DNA of 64,000 nt. Source: Oceanibacterium hippocampi. Lineage in GTDB: Bacteria; Pseudomonadota; Alphaproteobacteria; Sneathiellales; Sneathiellaceae. The stretch covers positions 1,690,335 to 1,754,334 of the forward strand of contig NZ_FWFR01000001.1 of the NCBI RefSeq assembly GCF_900172325.1, given 5' to 3'. Below, in pieces: positions 41,261 through 50,767 of the stretch (position 1 is its first letter; each line of letters begins with the position of its first letter). A program made the translations under genes and the position numbers. The notes beneath the pieces are model-generated. The model was given only the letters and a program-made list of their open reading frames with translations, was not told where the DNA came from and made no database searches.

Positions 41261-41709
41261 ACCGTCATCTCGTAGACATTCCAGATCGCCTTCTTCGCGA
41301 CCCTGTCATAGAGGCTGCGGGCGCGGTAATTGTCGTCGGCGGTGAGCCAGCGGACGACGCCCCAGCCGCGCGCCTTCGCCGTCGCCCGCAGGTGATCGAA
41401 CAGCGCGTCGGCGGCGCCGCTGCCGCGTGCTTCCGGCGTGACGAACAGGTCGTCGAGGAATCCGACGTCGGTGCCGCGAAGCGGGCTCGGCATGCGCCGG
41501 TAGTGCGCGAGCCCGACCGGCCGGCCGTCGCGCAGGGCAACGACGCCTTCGACCTCGTGCGCCGGATCGTGGATCCAGCCCCAGACGGCCTCGGCGATCG
41601 CGTCCGTCATCTCGCGCTTGTAGAAGGTCGCGTAGCCGTCATAGAGCGTCCGCCAGCCTACCTTCAGCGCCGCGTCCGGCTGTACGATCTCGATTCCCGA
41701 CGATGCCAT
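41257..41709 (-). CDS. GNAT-family N-acetyltransferase
   Basis: 150 residues; the ATG at 41709 has a GGGAGGGGG ribosome-binding site and is preferred to one 42 nt upstream. The acetyl-CoA binding region is LDDLFVTPEARGSGAADALFDHLRATAKARGWGVVRWLTADDNYRARSLYDRVAKKAIWNVYEM, a typical motif A/B of GNAT enzymes acting on small amines. It is coupled to an exporter gene by a 4-nt overlap, which suggests detoxification by acetylation and/or export of the same compound. Confidence 0.88.
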   Translation of the reverse strand: MASSGIEIVQPDAALKVGWRTLYDGYATFYKREMTDAIAEAVWGWIHDPAHEVEGVVALRDGRPVGLAHYRRMPSPLRGTDVGFLDDLFVTPEARGSGAADALFDHLRATAKARGWGVVRWLTADDNYRARSLYDRVAKKAIWNVYEMTV

Positions 41710-41806
41710 GGCCCCCTCCCTCGCTTGCCGTGCTTGTCTGGAGGGGAGCATTGCCCGCCCGCCCGCCCGGGTAAAGGGGCGAATGCGCGGTCATCCTGCC
41801 CGCAGG

Positions 41807-42394
41807 TCAGGGCAGCAGTACGGGAGTCCGCGCCGCGAGTTGCGCGGGCAGGGCCGGGTTGAGCGCCATCAACTGGTCGAGCGACGCACCCGAACGGGCG
41901 GCGACGTCGGCAAGACTGCCGCCGTTCTGCACGACATAGACATGGTCGCCCTCGGCGAAGGCGGGCGCCAGCACCGGCATCGGACCTGCATTGCGGACAT
42001 AGAACCAGCCGTCACCCCAGCAGGCGATATCCTTCACCGTCGCCGTCGCGCCGGCCGAGGCGAAACGATCCTCGAAACTGCGGCACATCGTGCCCTCGAT
42101 CCTGGCGGTGCCGAGTATGGTGATCGTCCCTGCCACATCGGCGGCGGACCATTGCCGGGCCCCGCCATTCGGGCCCTCGAGAGACAGGTGTAGGGCGCGG
42201 GCATGGGCGGCGCGCACCGGCGCCGCGGCCGTCGTCCAGGCAATCCGGTCGGGCGGGAAGGGGGCATGTGCGGCTTGCCCGGCCTGCCGGGCGCCATTGC
42301 CGGCAGCGCATGCGGCCAGCGCCAGGATCGACAGGGCCGTGGCTGCTTTCGCAAGGCGGTCCGGCAGCGCGGGGCTTTCAGAGGCCGAGCGCAT
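41807..42394 (-). CDS. LysM-domain lipoprotein
   Basis: 195 residues. The lipobox LALAAC places the lipidated cysteine at residue 29, so the protein is anchored to a membrane facing the periplasm. The middle domain has two cysteines (MCRSF, IACWGDGWFYV) that may form a disulfide. The C-terminus is a LysM repeat (DHVYVVQNGGSLADVAARSGASLDQLMALNPAL), which binds peptidoglycan. It overlaps the small secreted-protein gene upstream by 17 nt, so the two are co-expressed. The family of the middle domain was not recognised. Confidence 0.72.
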   Translation of the reverse strand: MRSASESPALPDRLAKAATALSILALAACAAGNGARQAGQAAHAPFPPDRIAWTTAAAPVRAAHARALHLSLEGPNGGARQWSAADVAGTITILGTARIEGTMCRSFEDRFASAGATATVKDIACWGDGWFYVRNAGPMPVLAPAFAEGDHVYVVQNGGSLADVAARSGASLDQLMALNPALPAQLAARTPVLLP

Positions 42395-42653
42395 CTTGCG
42401 CCATCATTTCCGCGATCGCATGTGGGGTGCGCGTGCGATCCCGGGTCCACTCCTCGAATTCCTTCTTGGTCGGAATTTCGGATCTGGGCTCTTTGTCGGC
42501 CTGGTTGGGCTCCGGGGCGAACGGCCCCGGGTACGGGATCGCTTCCTCTGGATCCCTGCCGCCGCCGTCGCCGCCGGCTTGTGCCGCACCACCTAGCGCG
42601 AGGACGGTGATCAAGGCGAGCATGCTCGGAAAAGCAGAAATACGGAAACGCAT
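42378..42653 (-). CDS. Small exported protein of unknown function
   Basis: 91 residues: signal peptide MRFRISAFPSMLALITVLALGGAAQAG with cleavage near AQA-GG, then a Gly/Pro/Glu-rich stretch (PEEAIPYPGPFAPEPNQADKE) and a charged C-terminal helix (TKKEFEEWTRDRTRTPHAIAEMMAQDAL). No family was recognised. The start is preceded by GGAGG at a suitable distance. It is co-transcribed with the LysM lipoprotein. Confidence 0.62.
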   Translation of the reverse strand: MRFRISAFPSMLALITVLALGGAAQAGGDGGGRDPEEAIPYPGPFAPEPNQADKEPRSEIPTKKEFEEWTRDRTRTPHAIAEMMAQDALGL

Positions 42654-42687
42654 GGCAAGTGCCTCCGCTCGGTCTGCATATGCTTTA

Positions 42688-42717
42688 ATATTAGTATGAA
42701 AGAATATACATGATCAA
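42688..42717 (-). promoter_or_regulatory. Probable promoter of the small exported protein/LysM lipoprotein pair
   Basis: On the minus strand TTGATC (42717-42712) and TAATAT (42693-42688) are 18 bp apart, in an AT-rich island, 35 bp ahead of the start at 42653. Confidence 0.4.
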
Positions 42718-42742
42718 GCGGATTGCGATCGTTCGCGGCGGC

Positions 42743-43927
42743 TCAGCCGTTCCGCATGCCGGCCTTCAGCATGCCGGCGGCCGAGGCGTAGCCGCCGCCG
42801 GCGCCGTCGACGAAATGCATGTGGTCGGGGGCGAGCGCCGACGGCACGATGCAGGTCATCAGGGCCTCGTCCTGGGTATGCATGCCGTAACGGACGAGAC
42901 CTTCGCCGGCGGCTTCGTCGAGCAAGGTGCGGAGCCGTTCGACCGCTTCCGCCGGGCAGTCCACGGTCATCATCAGGCCGTCGTCGAACTTCCGGAAGTC
43001 GGTATTTGCCGCGACCTCGCGCCGGTAGCGCATGGCGTCGAATGAACCGAGACGCATGCCGAACTTCAGGATCATCCAGATCGGCACGGTGGCGAAAAAG
43101 ACATAGATCTGCCGCCACCAGAGCGGCCAGCCACTCCGCGCGATCCGGGCCTGGAAGCCGTTGGCGAGCAGCGGCCAGCGTACCGGCGGCCCGCCCGGCG
43201 GCACCGGGCTGACCGACCCGGTTTCCTCGAGGATCGTCACCGCGGCCGAGGCCACCTCGGCGAAACGCGCGTCGTCGGCCCCTGGCAGCTTCTTGACGAT
43301 CAGCGACAGGATGGTGCCGCGCCGGGGCAGGATCGCACCCCATTGGCAGGACAGTCCGGTCAGGTCGGGGTCCCGGTCCGCCGAGGCGGCGGCGATCACG
43401 TTCTCGCCGGCCCGCATCCGCGCTTCCGCCCATTCGATGCCGCCGCCGGCGAACATCGCGTAGCGGATGTTCGGCGAGGCCTGCCAGTAGGCGGCGCGGA
43501 CATCGTGTCCGGCGGCGCGGACCTCGGCGACGGTCGTCATGCCGGCTCGCAATTCGAGCCCGAGATCGCGCTGTGCCCAGCCCGCGGCGCGGGAAAGCGC
43601 GTCGCGGGCCGCCGCGGCTTTCGCCGGCGGGACAACGAAATGGGCGCCGTCGCCCTCGAACACGAACAGCGGCAGTACCCCGCCCAGGGCGTTCGACACG
43701 GCGCTGATCGTGCCCGCGCCGGCCAGGTTGACCGCCTTGTAGCGTCCATCGGCGATCGCGCCGGTGGAATTGACCACATCCGACAGCCCGATTTCCCAGT
43801 CGTCGGGCAACGGCATGTAATGCGACGCGTCGGCGACGTCGGCGAAGCGGTTCAGCACCGGCACGCCATCCGACCAGTCGCCGGCGCCCAGCGGGCGGTC
43901 ACTCTCCACGTGCGGTTCGGCCGTCAT
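42743..43927 (-). CDS. DUF3095 family protein
   Basis: 394 residues. Start at 43927 ([10 protein letters not shown]) with GGAGAG upstream, rather than 66 nt earlier. Characteristic segments are [60 protein letters not shown], and a C-terminal [62 protein letters not shown]. The D-S-T and GDGA patches recall the two metal-binding segments of class III nucleotidyl cyclases, so a cyclase-like fold is plausible, but no activity is established for the family. It is divergent from the amino-acid importer operon. Confidence 0.8.
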   Translation of the reverse strand: MTAEPHVESDRPLGAGDWSDGVPVLNRFADVADASHYMPLPDDWEIGLSDVVNSTGAIADGRYKAVNLAGAGTISAVSNALGGVLPLFVFEGDGAHFVVPPAKAAAARDALSRAAGWAQRDLGLELRAGMTTVAEVRAAGHDVRAAYWQASPNIRYAMFAGGGIEWAEARMRAGENVIAAASADRDPDLTGLSCQWGAILPRRGTILSLIVKKLPGADDARFAEVASAAVTILEETGSVSPVPPGGPPVRWPLLANGFQARIARSGWPLWWRQIYVFFATVPIWMILKFGMRLGSFDAMRYRREVAANTDFRKFDDGLMMTVDCPAEAVERLRTLLDEAAGEGLVRYGMHTQDEALMTCIVPSALAPDHMHFVDGAGGGYASAAGMLKAGMRNG

Positions 43928-44112
43928 TCTCGATCTCTCCAGCGTTCGCCCTTTCCGTGATACGGGGCGACGATCATTTTGGACGACCAGCATATGTCAT
44001 TCCCGGTCCGCCGGACATGCGCGAGTTGGCCCCGGCGGCCGACTTGCCAGCCCTCGGAAACGTCGCTAACGTCGATGCGGGGAGACAACAAAGAACAACC
44101 GACGGGAGAGGC

Positions 44113-44883
44113 ATGGGCGCGGAAACGGTAGCCCTCGAGGTACGTGACCTGCACAAGAGCTTCGGTTCGATGGAGGTGCTGAAGGGCGTCTCGCTGACCG
44201 CCCGGGAAGGCGACGTCATCTCGATGCTCGGCTCTTCCGGCTCGGGAAAATCGACCTTCCTCCGCTGCATCAATCTCCTGGAGATTCCCAACGCCGGCGA
44301 AGTCCGGGTCGGTGGCGAGCTCATCAGGATGCGCCCGAAGAACGGCCGGCAGGAGCCCGCCGACCGCCGGCAGGTCGATCGCATCCGGGCCTCGCTCGGC
44401 ATGGTGTTCCAGCAGTTCAATCTCTGGTCGCACATGACCGTCCTCGGCAACGTGATGGAGGCGCCGGTCCACGTGTTGAAGCACCCGAGGGCGGAAGCCG
44501 AGGCCCGGGCGCGCGAGATTCTCGAGAAGGTCGGGCTCGGCGATCGGATGGACTATTACCCGTCGCACCTGTCCGGCGGCCAGCAGCAGCGGGCGGCGAT
44601 CGCCCGCGCGCTTGCCATGGAGCCGAAGGTCATGCTCTTCGACGAGCCGACCTCGGCGCTCGATCCGGAACTGGTCGGCGAGGTCCTGCGGGTGATCCGC
44701 GAACTGGCCGACGAGGGCCGAACGATGATCGTCGTCACCCACGAGGTCGGCTTTGCCCGCGAGGTGTCGTCGAACGTGATCTTCCTCCACGAGGGGATGA
44801 TCGAGGAGGAGGGGCCGCCGGCGGAAGTCTTCACCCGCCAGAAATCGGAGCGGTTCCGCCAGTTTCTTGCCAGCAACCTCTGA
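44113..44883 (+). CDS. Polar amino-acid ABC transporter ATP-binding protein (HisP/GlnQ type)
   Basis: 256 residues from ATG 44113 behind GGGAGAGG; an upstream in-frame start at 43957 is not supported. Walker [11 protein letters not shown]-loop [16 protein letters not shown], signature LSGGQQQR, Walker [15 protein letters not shown] and H-loop VTHEVGF are complete. The [14 protein letters not shown] stretch is typical of basic/polar amino-acid importers. It heads an operon with the binding protein and two permeases, an order with the ATPase first. Confidence 0.93.
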   Translation: MGAETVALEVRDLHKSFGSMEVLKGVSLTAREGDVISMLGSSGSGKSTFLRCINLLEIPNAGEVRVGGELIRMRPKNGRQEPADRRQVDRIRASLGMVFQQFNLWSHMTVLGNVMEAPVHVLKHPRAEAEARAREILEKVGLGDRMDYYPSHLSGGQQQRAAIARALAMEPKVMLFDEPTSALDPELVGEVLRVIRELADEGRTMIVVTHEVGFAREVSSNVIFLHEGMIEEEGPPAEVFTRQKSERFRQFLASNL

Positions 44884-44952
44884 GACTGGCGAGGGGAGGC
44901 GGAGCATGTCCCGAGCGGCCAACGAAGATGTGACAACAGGGAGAAGGTAGCA

Positions 44953-45750
44953 ATGCGGAAACTTTCCTTAGCCGTCGCCGCTGTGGCCGCGATCGGCGTT
45001 CTGGCGACGTCCGCCCTGGCGGCCGACATGCAGAAGGTGCGGATCGGCACGGAGGGTGCCTATCCGCCTTTCAACTACATCGATTCCGACGGCAAACTGG
45101 TCGGCTTCGATATCGATATCGCGAAGGCGCTCTGCGTCGCCGCGAAATTCGACTGCGAGTTCGTCGTGCAGGACTGGGACGGCATCATTCCCGGCCTGAT
45201 CGCCAAGAAGTACGACGCCATCATCGCCTCGATGTCGATCACCGAGGAGCGCAAGGAGAAGGTCGACTTCACCGGCAAGTATTATTCGACGCCGGCCAAG
45301 TTCGTCGGCGCCAAGTCGATGAAGGTGGACATTCCGGAGGGCACCGACGCCGGCAACAAGGCGCTCGCCGGCAAGGCGATCGGCGTGCAGCGGGCGACCA
45401 TCCACGAGAATTTCCTGCGCGACAATTTCCCCGACGCGGACATCAAGGTCTATGCGACCCAGGACGAGGCCAACCTCGATCTGGCGAACGGCCGGCTCGA
45501 TCTCGTGATGGCGGATTCCATGGCGCTCAAGGAAGGCCTGCTGAACACCGAGGACGGCAAGGACTTCGAGTTCAAGGGCCCTGACTACAACGAGCCGAAA
45601 TGGCACGGACTGGGGGCCGGCATCGCCATCCGCAAGGGCGAGGACGCGCTTCGCGAGAGCCTCGACAAGGCGATCGCCACGATCCGCGCGGACGGTACCT
45701 ACCAGAAGATCAACGACAAGTACTTCGACTTCGACGTTTACGGCAAGTAG
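44953..45750 (+). CDS. Polar/basic amino-acid ABC transporter substrate-binding protein (ArgT/HisJ type)
   Basis: 265 residues with a signal peptide cleaved near SALA-AD (residue 24). The mature protein has VRIGTEGAYPPFNYIDSDGKLVGFDIDIAKALCVAAKFDCEFVVQDWDGIIPGLIAKKYDAIIASMSITEERKEKVDFTGKYY, the typical SBP family 3 ligand pocket. A C-x14-C-like cysteine pair (ALCVAAKFDC) matches the disulfide of HisJ/LAO proteins. It probably captures Lys, Arg, ornithine or His in the periplasm. A strong hairpin follows the gene. Confidence 0.92.
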   Translation: MRKLSLAVAAVAAIGVLATSALAADMQKVRIGTEGAYPPFNYIDSDGKLVGFDIDIAKALCVAAKFDCEFVVQDWDGIIPGLIAKKYDAIIASMSITEERKEKVDFTGKYYSTPAKFVGAKSMKVDIPEGTDAGNKALAGKAIGVQRATIHENFLRDNFPDADIKVYATQDEANLDLANGRLDLVMADSMALKEGLLNTEDGKDFEFKGPDYNEPKWHGLGAGIAIRKGEDALRESLDKAIATIRADGTYQKINDKYFDFDVYGK

Positions 45751-45774
45751 GCCGGCGACCGGCTGATCGGGACG

Positions 45775-45804
45775 CCCCCGGCCGGCAATGGCGCCGGCCG
45801 GGGG
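45775..45804 (+). terminator. Strong hairpin between binding protein and permease genes
   Basis: A perfect 12-bp GC stem (45775-45786 pairing with 45793-45804) closes a 6-nt loop and is followed by TTCCTTG. It sits 25 bp after the binding-protein stop and ahead of the permease gene. It should stabilise the upstream mRNA or partly terminate, giving excess binding protein. Confidence 0.7.
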
Positions 45805-45850
45805 TTCCTTGTCGATAGTCACCGGCCGGCGGCGACAGGCGGATACGGGT

Positions 45851-46540
45851 ATGTTCGATCTTCAGGGCTACGGCTGGATGCTGTGGGACGGGTTGCAGAT
45901 GACCCTGCTCGTCGGCCTCTGCTCGCTCGTTCTGGCGATCCTGATGGGGCTGATCGGGGCCTGGGGAAAGTTGTCCGAGAACCGCGTCGCCCGCGCCGCC
46001 GCCGCCACCTACACGACGGTCATCCGGGGCATTCCGGAACTGCTGCTGCTGCTGATCATCTTCTACGGCACGCCGACCCTGATCCAGGGCATCGCCGAGG
46101 ATCTCGGCTACGACATCATCGTCGATTTCAATCCCTTCATCGCCGGCGTGCTGACCATCGGCTTCATCTACGGCGCCTTTGCCACGGAGGTCTTCCGCGG
46201 CGCCTTCATCGCCGTGCCGCCGGGCCAGATGGAGGCCGCGCGCGCCATCGGCATGAGTTCCGTGCTGGCCTTCCGCCGGGTCATGCTGCCGCAGATCTGG
46301 CGTTTCGCGCTGCCCGGGCTCGGCAATATCTGGATGGTGCTGATCAAGGCGACGGCGCTGATCTCGGTGATCCAGCTCGAGGAGCTGATGCGCAAGTCGT
46401 TCATCGCCATGGGGGCGACCAAGCTGCCCTTCACCTTCTTCTTCACCGCCGCGCTCATGTATCTCGCGATTACCGTCATCTCGATGCTCGGCCAGCAGCG
46501 TATCGAGCGCTGGGCCAATCGCGGCATCCGGAGGGCCTGA
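45851..46540 (+). CDS. Amino-acid ABC transporter permease (HisQ type)
   Basis: 229 residues, start ATG 45851 (MFDLQGYGWMLWDGLQMTLL); an in-frame ATG at 45788 lies within the hairpin region. About five membrane helices and the EAA loop GQMEAARAIGMSSVLAFRRVMLPQIWRFALPGLGNIW are seen. It forms one half of the membrane channel with the next gene, 3 nt downstream. Confidence 0.92.
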   Translation: MFDLQGYGWMLWDGLQMTLLVGLCSLVLAILMGLIGAWGKLSENRVARAAAATYTTVIRGIPELLLLLIIFYGTPTLIQGIAEDLGYDIIVDFNPFIAGVLTIGFIYGAFATEVFRGAFIAVPPGQMEAARAIGMSSVLAFRRVMLPQIWRFALPGLGNIWMVLIKATALISVIQLEELMRKSFIAMGATKLPFTFFFTAALMYLAITVISMLGQQRIERWANRGIRRA

Positions 46541-46543
46541 GCG

Positions 46544-47275
46544 ATGGACTTCCAGATCATCGTCGACAGCTTCCCGAAACTCCTTGAGGGGATGGCGTTG
46601 ACGATCGAGATCACCGGGCTCGCGCTGATCATGGGTTTCGCGCTGGCGGTGCCGCTGGCCCTCCTCAGGCTCTCGCCCAACCCGCTCGTCTGGCCGCCGG
46701 TCTATGCCTTCGTCCTGTTCTTCCGCGGCACGCCGCTGCTCGTCCAGATCTTCCTGGTCTATTACGGCGCCGGCCAGTTCCGCCCGCTGCTGCAGGAGTA
46801 CGGTCTCTGGGCCTATTTCCGGGAAGCCTATTTCTGCGCCGTTCTCACGCTCACGCTGAACACCGCCGCCTACACGACCGAGATCTTCCGCGGCGCCATC
46901 CAGGCGGTGCCGCACGGCGAGGTCGAGGCGGCGCGGGCCTGCGGCATGTCGGGCTGGCTGCTCAACCGCCGGATCGTGCTGCCGAAGGCGCTTCGCCTGG
47001 CGCTGCCGGCCTATTCGAACGAGGTCGTCTTCCTGTTCCAGTCGACCTCGCTGGTCTCGATCATCACCCTGATGGACCTGACCGGCGTGGCCCGGGTGAT
47101 CGTCGCCCGGAGCTTCGACGTCTACGAGATCTACATCACCGCCGGGCTGATGTACCTGGCCGTCACCTACGGCATCCTCGGGATCTTCAGGCAGGTCGAG
47201 TTCCGCCTGTCCGGCCATACCCGGGAACGGCCGGACGGGGACGCCACGGCCGACCCGCTGAAGCCGTTCGGCTGA
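46544..47275 (+). CDS. Amino-acid ABC transporter permease (HisM type)
   Basis: 243 residues with about five membrane helices and EAA loop GEVEAARACGMSGWLLNRRIVLPKALRLALPAYSNE. The N-terminal FRGTPLLVQIFLVYYG segment is the family signature. It begins 3 nt after the HisQ-type gene and completes the importer. Confidence 0.92.
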   Translation: MDFQIIVDSFPKLLEGMALTIEITGLALIMGFALAVPLALLRLSPNPLVWPPVYAFVLFFRGTPLLVQIFLVYYGAGQFRPLLQEYGLWAYFREAYFCAVLTLTLNTAAYTTEIFRGAIQAVPHGEVEAARACGMSGWLLNRRIVLPKALRLALPAYSNEVVFLFQSTSLVSIITLMDLTGVARVIVARSFDVYEIYITAGLMYLAVTYGILGIFRQVEFRLSGHTRERPDGDATADPLKPFG

Positions 47276-47318
47276 ACTGACACCATGACCGCCCCGTTCG
47301 CGGACCAGGAGACATGAC

Positions 47319-47978
47319 ATGAAGAAATACCTCGCCGGGCTTGTCGCGCTGGGCGTTCTCGTATCAGCACCCGCCCTGGCCCACCATCCGCTCGGCGGCA
47401 TGCCGATGACCACCTTCGGCCATGGCCTGCTGTCCGGCGTCGGCCATCCGCTGCTCGGCTTCGATCACCTGTTCTTCGTCGTCGCCGTCGGCATCGCCGC
47501 GCTTTTCACCGGGCGCCGGCTACTCGCCCCGCTTGCCTTCGTGGCCGGCATGCTGGGCGGCGTCCTGCTGATCGTCGGCGGCGTCGCGCTGCCGGCCGTC
47601 GAGGCGGTGATCGCCCTCTCGCTGCTGCTGATCGGCGGCCTGCTGGCGCGCGGCAAGGCGCTCGGCCTACCGCTCGCCGCCGTGCTTTTCGCCGGCCTCG
47701 GCCTGTTCCACGGCTGGGCCTTCGGCGAGACCATCGCGGGCCAGGAGGGCGGCGCGCCGCTCGCCGTCACGATCGGCTATCTGGTCGGCCTTGCGGCGAT
47801 CCAGTGGGTCATCGCGGTTGCCGCCGGCTTCGCGGTCGGGACGCTCGGCCGGGCGACCAGCGCCGCGGCGCTGCCGGCCCGCCTGTCCGGCGCGATGGTC
47901 GCCGGGGCGGGCGCCTTCCTGCTGCTCGAGACCTTCGAGGGCGTGCTGTTCGCTACCATGGGCGTGGTCGCCGGCTGA
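47319..47978 (+). CDS. HupE/UreJ family protein
   Basis: 219 residues: signal-like N-terminus, then HHPLGGMPMTTFGHGLLSGVGHPLLGFDHLFFVVAVGIAALFTGRR, the His-rich HupE/UreJ signature, and six or so membrane helices. Family members are nickel or cobalt permeases associated with hydrogenase or urease; neither is present here. It lies 43 bp after the amino-acid importer in the same orientation and may be cotranscribed. Confidence 0.88.
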   Translation: MKKYLAGLVALGVLVSAPALAHHPLGGMPMTTFGHGLLSGVGHPLLGFDHLFFVVAVGIAALFTGRRLLAPLAFVAGMLGGVLLIVGGVALPAVEAVIALSLLLIGGLLARGKALGLPLAAVLFAGLGLFHGWAFGETIAGQEGGAPLAVTIGYLVGLAAIQWVIAVAAGFAVGTLGRATSAAALPARLSGAMVAGAGAFLLLETFEGVLFATMGVVAG

Positions 47979-48009
47979 TCCGGACGGGCGGAAAGCGGAG
48001 GCGGGGTCG

Positions 48010-48807
48010 ATGACACAGCTTGAAATCGCGGTCGACGGCGGCATCGCCCTTGTCACCTTCGCCAGCCTGCCCGGCGGCTTCATGAACGACGACACGGCCG
48101 CCGAACTAAACGGCTATCTCGACCGGGCCGAGGGCGACGGCGCGATCCGCGCGACGATCTTCACCGGCGGCGAGCCCGGCGTCTTCATCCGCCATTTCGA
48201 CGTCGCTACGCTGGAAGCGCGCGGTCGCGCCATGGCCGCCCGGGGGCTCCGCTTCGATCCCGCCCGGCCGGTCCCGGAATCGCCCTATCTCGCCGCCCTC
48301 CGGCGCATCGAGGAATCGCCCAGGCCCTTCGTCGCGGCGATCAATGGCGTGGCGATGGGCGGCGGTTTCGAACTGGCGCTCGCCTGCGACATCCGGCTCG
48401 CAAGGACCGGCGACTATCCGCTCGGCCTGCCGGAAATCAATATCGGCCTGCTGCCCGGCGCCGGCGGCACCCAGCGCCTGACCCGGCTGATCGGCGAGGC
48501 GAAGGCGCTGGAACTTCTGCTCCAGGGTCGCACCTTCGGGCCGGAGGAGGCACGGGGCCTCGGACTGGTCTCGGAATGCGTCGCCGGCGACGTCGTCGGC
48601 CGGGCCCGCGAAATCGCCGGCAGGCTCGCCGGCCAGCATCCGAAGGCGCTGGCGCATATCAAGCGGCTGGTGCGCGGTGTCCAGGGCCGCCCGGCGGCGG
48701 ACGGCCTCGCCGATGAGCGCACGCTGTTCTGCGACCTGATGGTGGATGCGGATTCCATCGCGCTGATGGCCGACTTCAACGCCGGAAAGCGCGGCATCCG
48801 GGACTGA
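48010..48807 (+). CDS. Enoyl-CoA hydratase/isomerase family protein
   Basis: 265 residues from ATG 48010. The crotonase fold shows NGVAMGGGFELALACDIRLA (oxyanion loop and first catalytic Glu) and LPEINIGLLPGAGGTQRLTRLIG (second Glu). A hydratase acting on a short or medium enoyl-CoA is likely, though isomerases and decarboxylases share these motifs. It is 31 bp after HupE and convergent with the aconitase X gene. Confidence 0.9.
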   Translation: MTQLEIAVDGGIALVTFASLPGGFMNDDTAAELNGYLDRAEGDGAIRATIFTGGEPGVFIRHFDVATLEARGRAMAARGLRFDPARPVPESPYLAALRRIEESPRPFVAAINGVAMGGGFELALACDIRLARTGDYPLGLPEINIGLLPGAGGTQRLTRLIGEAKALELLLQGRTFGPEEARGLGLVSECVAGDVVGRAREIAGRLAGQHPKALAHIKRLVRGVQGRPAADGLADERTLFCDLMVDADSIALMADFNAGKRGIRD

Positions 48808-48825
48808 CGGCGTTCGCCGGGTGCC

Positions 48826-50499
48826 CTACCCGAGCCATGCTGGCGGATGCGCCGGCGCGCGCCCGGAGAGCGCGGTTCCGACGCAGTCCGAAAGGCTGCC
48901 GAAGCGCACCTCGCGGCCGCAGAGCCCCGGCGCGTAGTGGGCGTATTTGCCGGAGTTGGTCATCAGCACCCGCGTCGCCGGCGGGAACACCGGCTCGGTG
49001 ATCGAGCACCAGCAGAGGTCGGAGACGACCCGCACCCCCGCCGCCTCGAGCCGTGCGAGCACGCCGTCCGCGCGGATGGCCGCGAGCGTGCCCGGCCCCA
49101 CGGTCGCGAGAACCGCCGTTTCCGGGTGTCGTTTCCGCCCCTCCAGCAAGTCCGCCAGGCGGCTGCATTCGGCGGCCGAGAAATGCGGGCTCCCGAAGGC
49201 CACGAGGTCGACCGTCGCGTCGCCCGCATTGAACTGCCACCAGACATCCGCGAGTTCTTCCCGCCCGACGCGAATCCTGTCGGCGTCCGGGGCGACCCGG
49301 CCCGCTTCCGGGGTGTGTCCCGCCACGTGCAGCATCGGCGCGGCCGAGCTCGTGCCGAAGGCCGCGCACAGGGCCTTCAGGTCGTCCTCGCCCGGCGCCG
49401 TCGCCTCCAGTCCGACCAGCAGCGGGATGCGGTCGGGCGACAGCCTGCCCGCGAGATAACCCAGCAGGGGCCAGAGAGCGTCGTCATATCGGGCCGGCAG
49501 CGCCACCTCGATCACGCGGCGCGCGGCTCGTTCGGCGTCGAGATAGACGCCCGACAGGGGCGCCCGCCCGGTCATCGCGATGCACAGGTCGAGAAAATCG
49601 GGATGCTTGACGCTGCGGGCGCCGATCACGCTGTTGGCATAGATTACCGCGTTCGATTCCGCCCAGGCGATGTATTCGCCCCGCTTGGGCCGGTCATCGA
49701 GCTGGTACGGCGCGCAGGTGAAGATCGGTTGCGCGCCCATCGCGACATAGGCGTCGGCAAGCCGGGCCGCCGGCCCGCCGAAGCCGGGCGGCACGCCCTG
49801 TGTCTCCCAGTTGGCGCGATCGACCGAGATCGCGTTCATCGTCGTCGGGACCCGCACCCTGGCCCCCATGTCGCGCATCGCCTCGGCGAAGCGCAGGTTG
49901 GCGGGGCCGGCGTAGATGCAGCCGTCGATATGGGCGCGCGTCACGTCCACGAGCCCTGTCGCGCCTTGCCCGAGGGCCATGGTGCAGATGGTCTCCATGG
50001 CAAAGCGCAACGCCTTGCCCTTCCCGCCGTCGAGCATTGCGCGGTCGGCGGCGTCGAGTTCCAGCCCCTCGAGCGCGGCTGGCGCGAGCGGAAGCGACCA
50101 CGTCCCGGCCACCAGTCTGGTATCCTCGATCCGTGCCGTCGTGGTCCGGCAGAGCGTATCGTATGCGGGCCCCTCCAGCCGCAGCACCGGCAGGGGGCAG
50201 TCGAACATCCGCCCCGCGAGCAGCGCGCCCAGGGTCAGGACGTCCTCGGCCTCGCGGAAGACCAAAGCGGCGGGAGCGTGACCGTTGAGCGCCAGTTCCA
50301 GAAGCACGCCGCTGCCGCTGCAGGAGCCGCGGCTTGTCGGCATCGCGACGATCTGTCCGGCGAGACTCTCGCCATGCTGGGGATGATGCGCGTCGACGAT
50401 CCGCCCCGAGGCCGGATCGACCCCGCCCCAGAAACTGAGCCCCTCCGTAAGCGCGAGGACCGGCGCTTCGGCGCGGCCGGCGATGATGATCCTTGCCAT
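48826..50499 (-). CDS. acnX: Single-chain aconitase X (probable cis-3-hydroxy-L-proline dehydratase or mevalonate-5-phosphate dehydratase type)
   Basis: 557 residues; ATG 50499 has a strong AAAGGAGGGG site. The N-terminal 130 residues are the swivel (DUF126) domain with [36 protein letters not shown], and the rest is the catalytic DUF521 domain with Cys residues for a 4Fe-4S or metal site ([40 protein letters not shown]). In bacteria the fused form is mostly cis-3-hydroxy-L-proline dehydratase. The window contains no adjoining hydroxyproline genes, so the substrate is unproven. Confidence 0.85.
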   Translation of the reverse strand: MARIIIAGRAEAPVLALTEGLSFWGGVDPASGRIVDAHHPQHGESLAGQIVAMPTSRGSCSGSGVLLELALNGHAPAALVFREAEDVLTLGALLAGRMFDCPLPVLRLEGPAYDTLCRTTTARIEDTRLVAGTWSLPLAPAALEGLELDAADRAMLDGGKGKALRFAMETICTMALGQGATGLVDVTRAHIDGCIYAGPANLRFAEAMRDMGARVRVPTTMNAISVDRANWETQGVPPGFGGPAARLADAYVAMGAQPIFTCAPYQLDDRPKRGEYIAWAESNAVIYANSVIGARSVKHPDFLDLCIAMTGRAPLSGVYLDAERAARRVIEVALPARYDDALWPLLGYLAGRLSPDRIPLLVGLEATAPGEDDLKALCAAFGTSSAAPMLHVAGHTPEAGRVAPDADRIRVGREELADVWWQFNAGDATVDLVAFGSPHFSAAECSRLADLLEGRKRHPETAVLATVGPGTLAAIRADGVLARLEAAGVRVVSDLCWCSITEPVFPPATRVLMTNSGKYAHYAPGLCGREVRFGSLSDCVGTALSGRAPAHPPAWLG

Positions 50500-50767
50500 G
50501 CCCCTCCTTTCCGATCCTGTGACGGTCCTGGCAGCCGGCTTTGCTCGTCCGGGGTTTCGACCTGCTGCGATTTCAGCACGTTCGCCTTGCTCTTCCAATT
50601 GTCTTCCAGTGGCCGCCTTGACGAGACATGCCCGACGGATCACCCCGCTGGAGAGGATCGAAGGGATGCCGGGCGCAAGGCTGGACCCCGGCCGCTGCAT
50701 CGGGCACTAGTTGACGGGGCGGGGCGACGGCTTGCGGTCGGACCCCGGAAGCACGAGGCGGCAGGCG

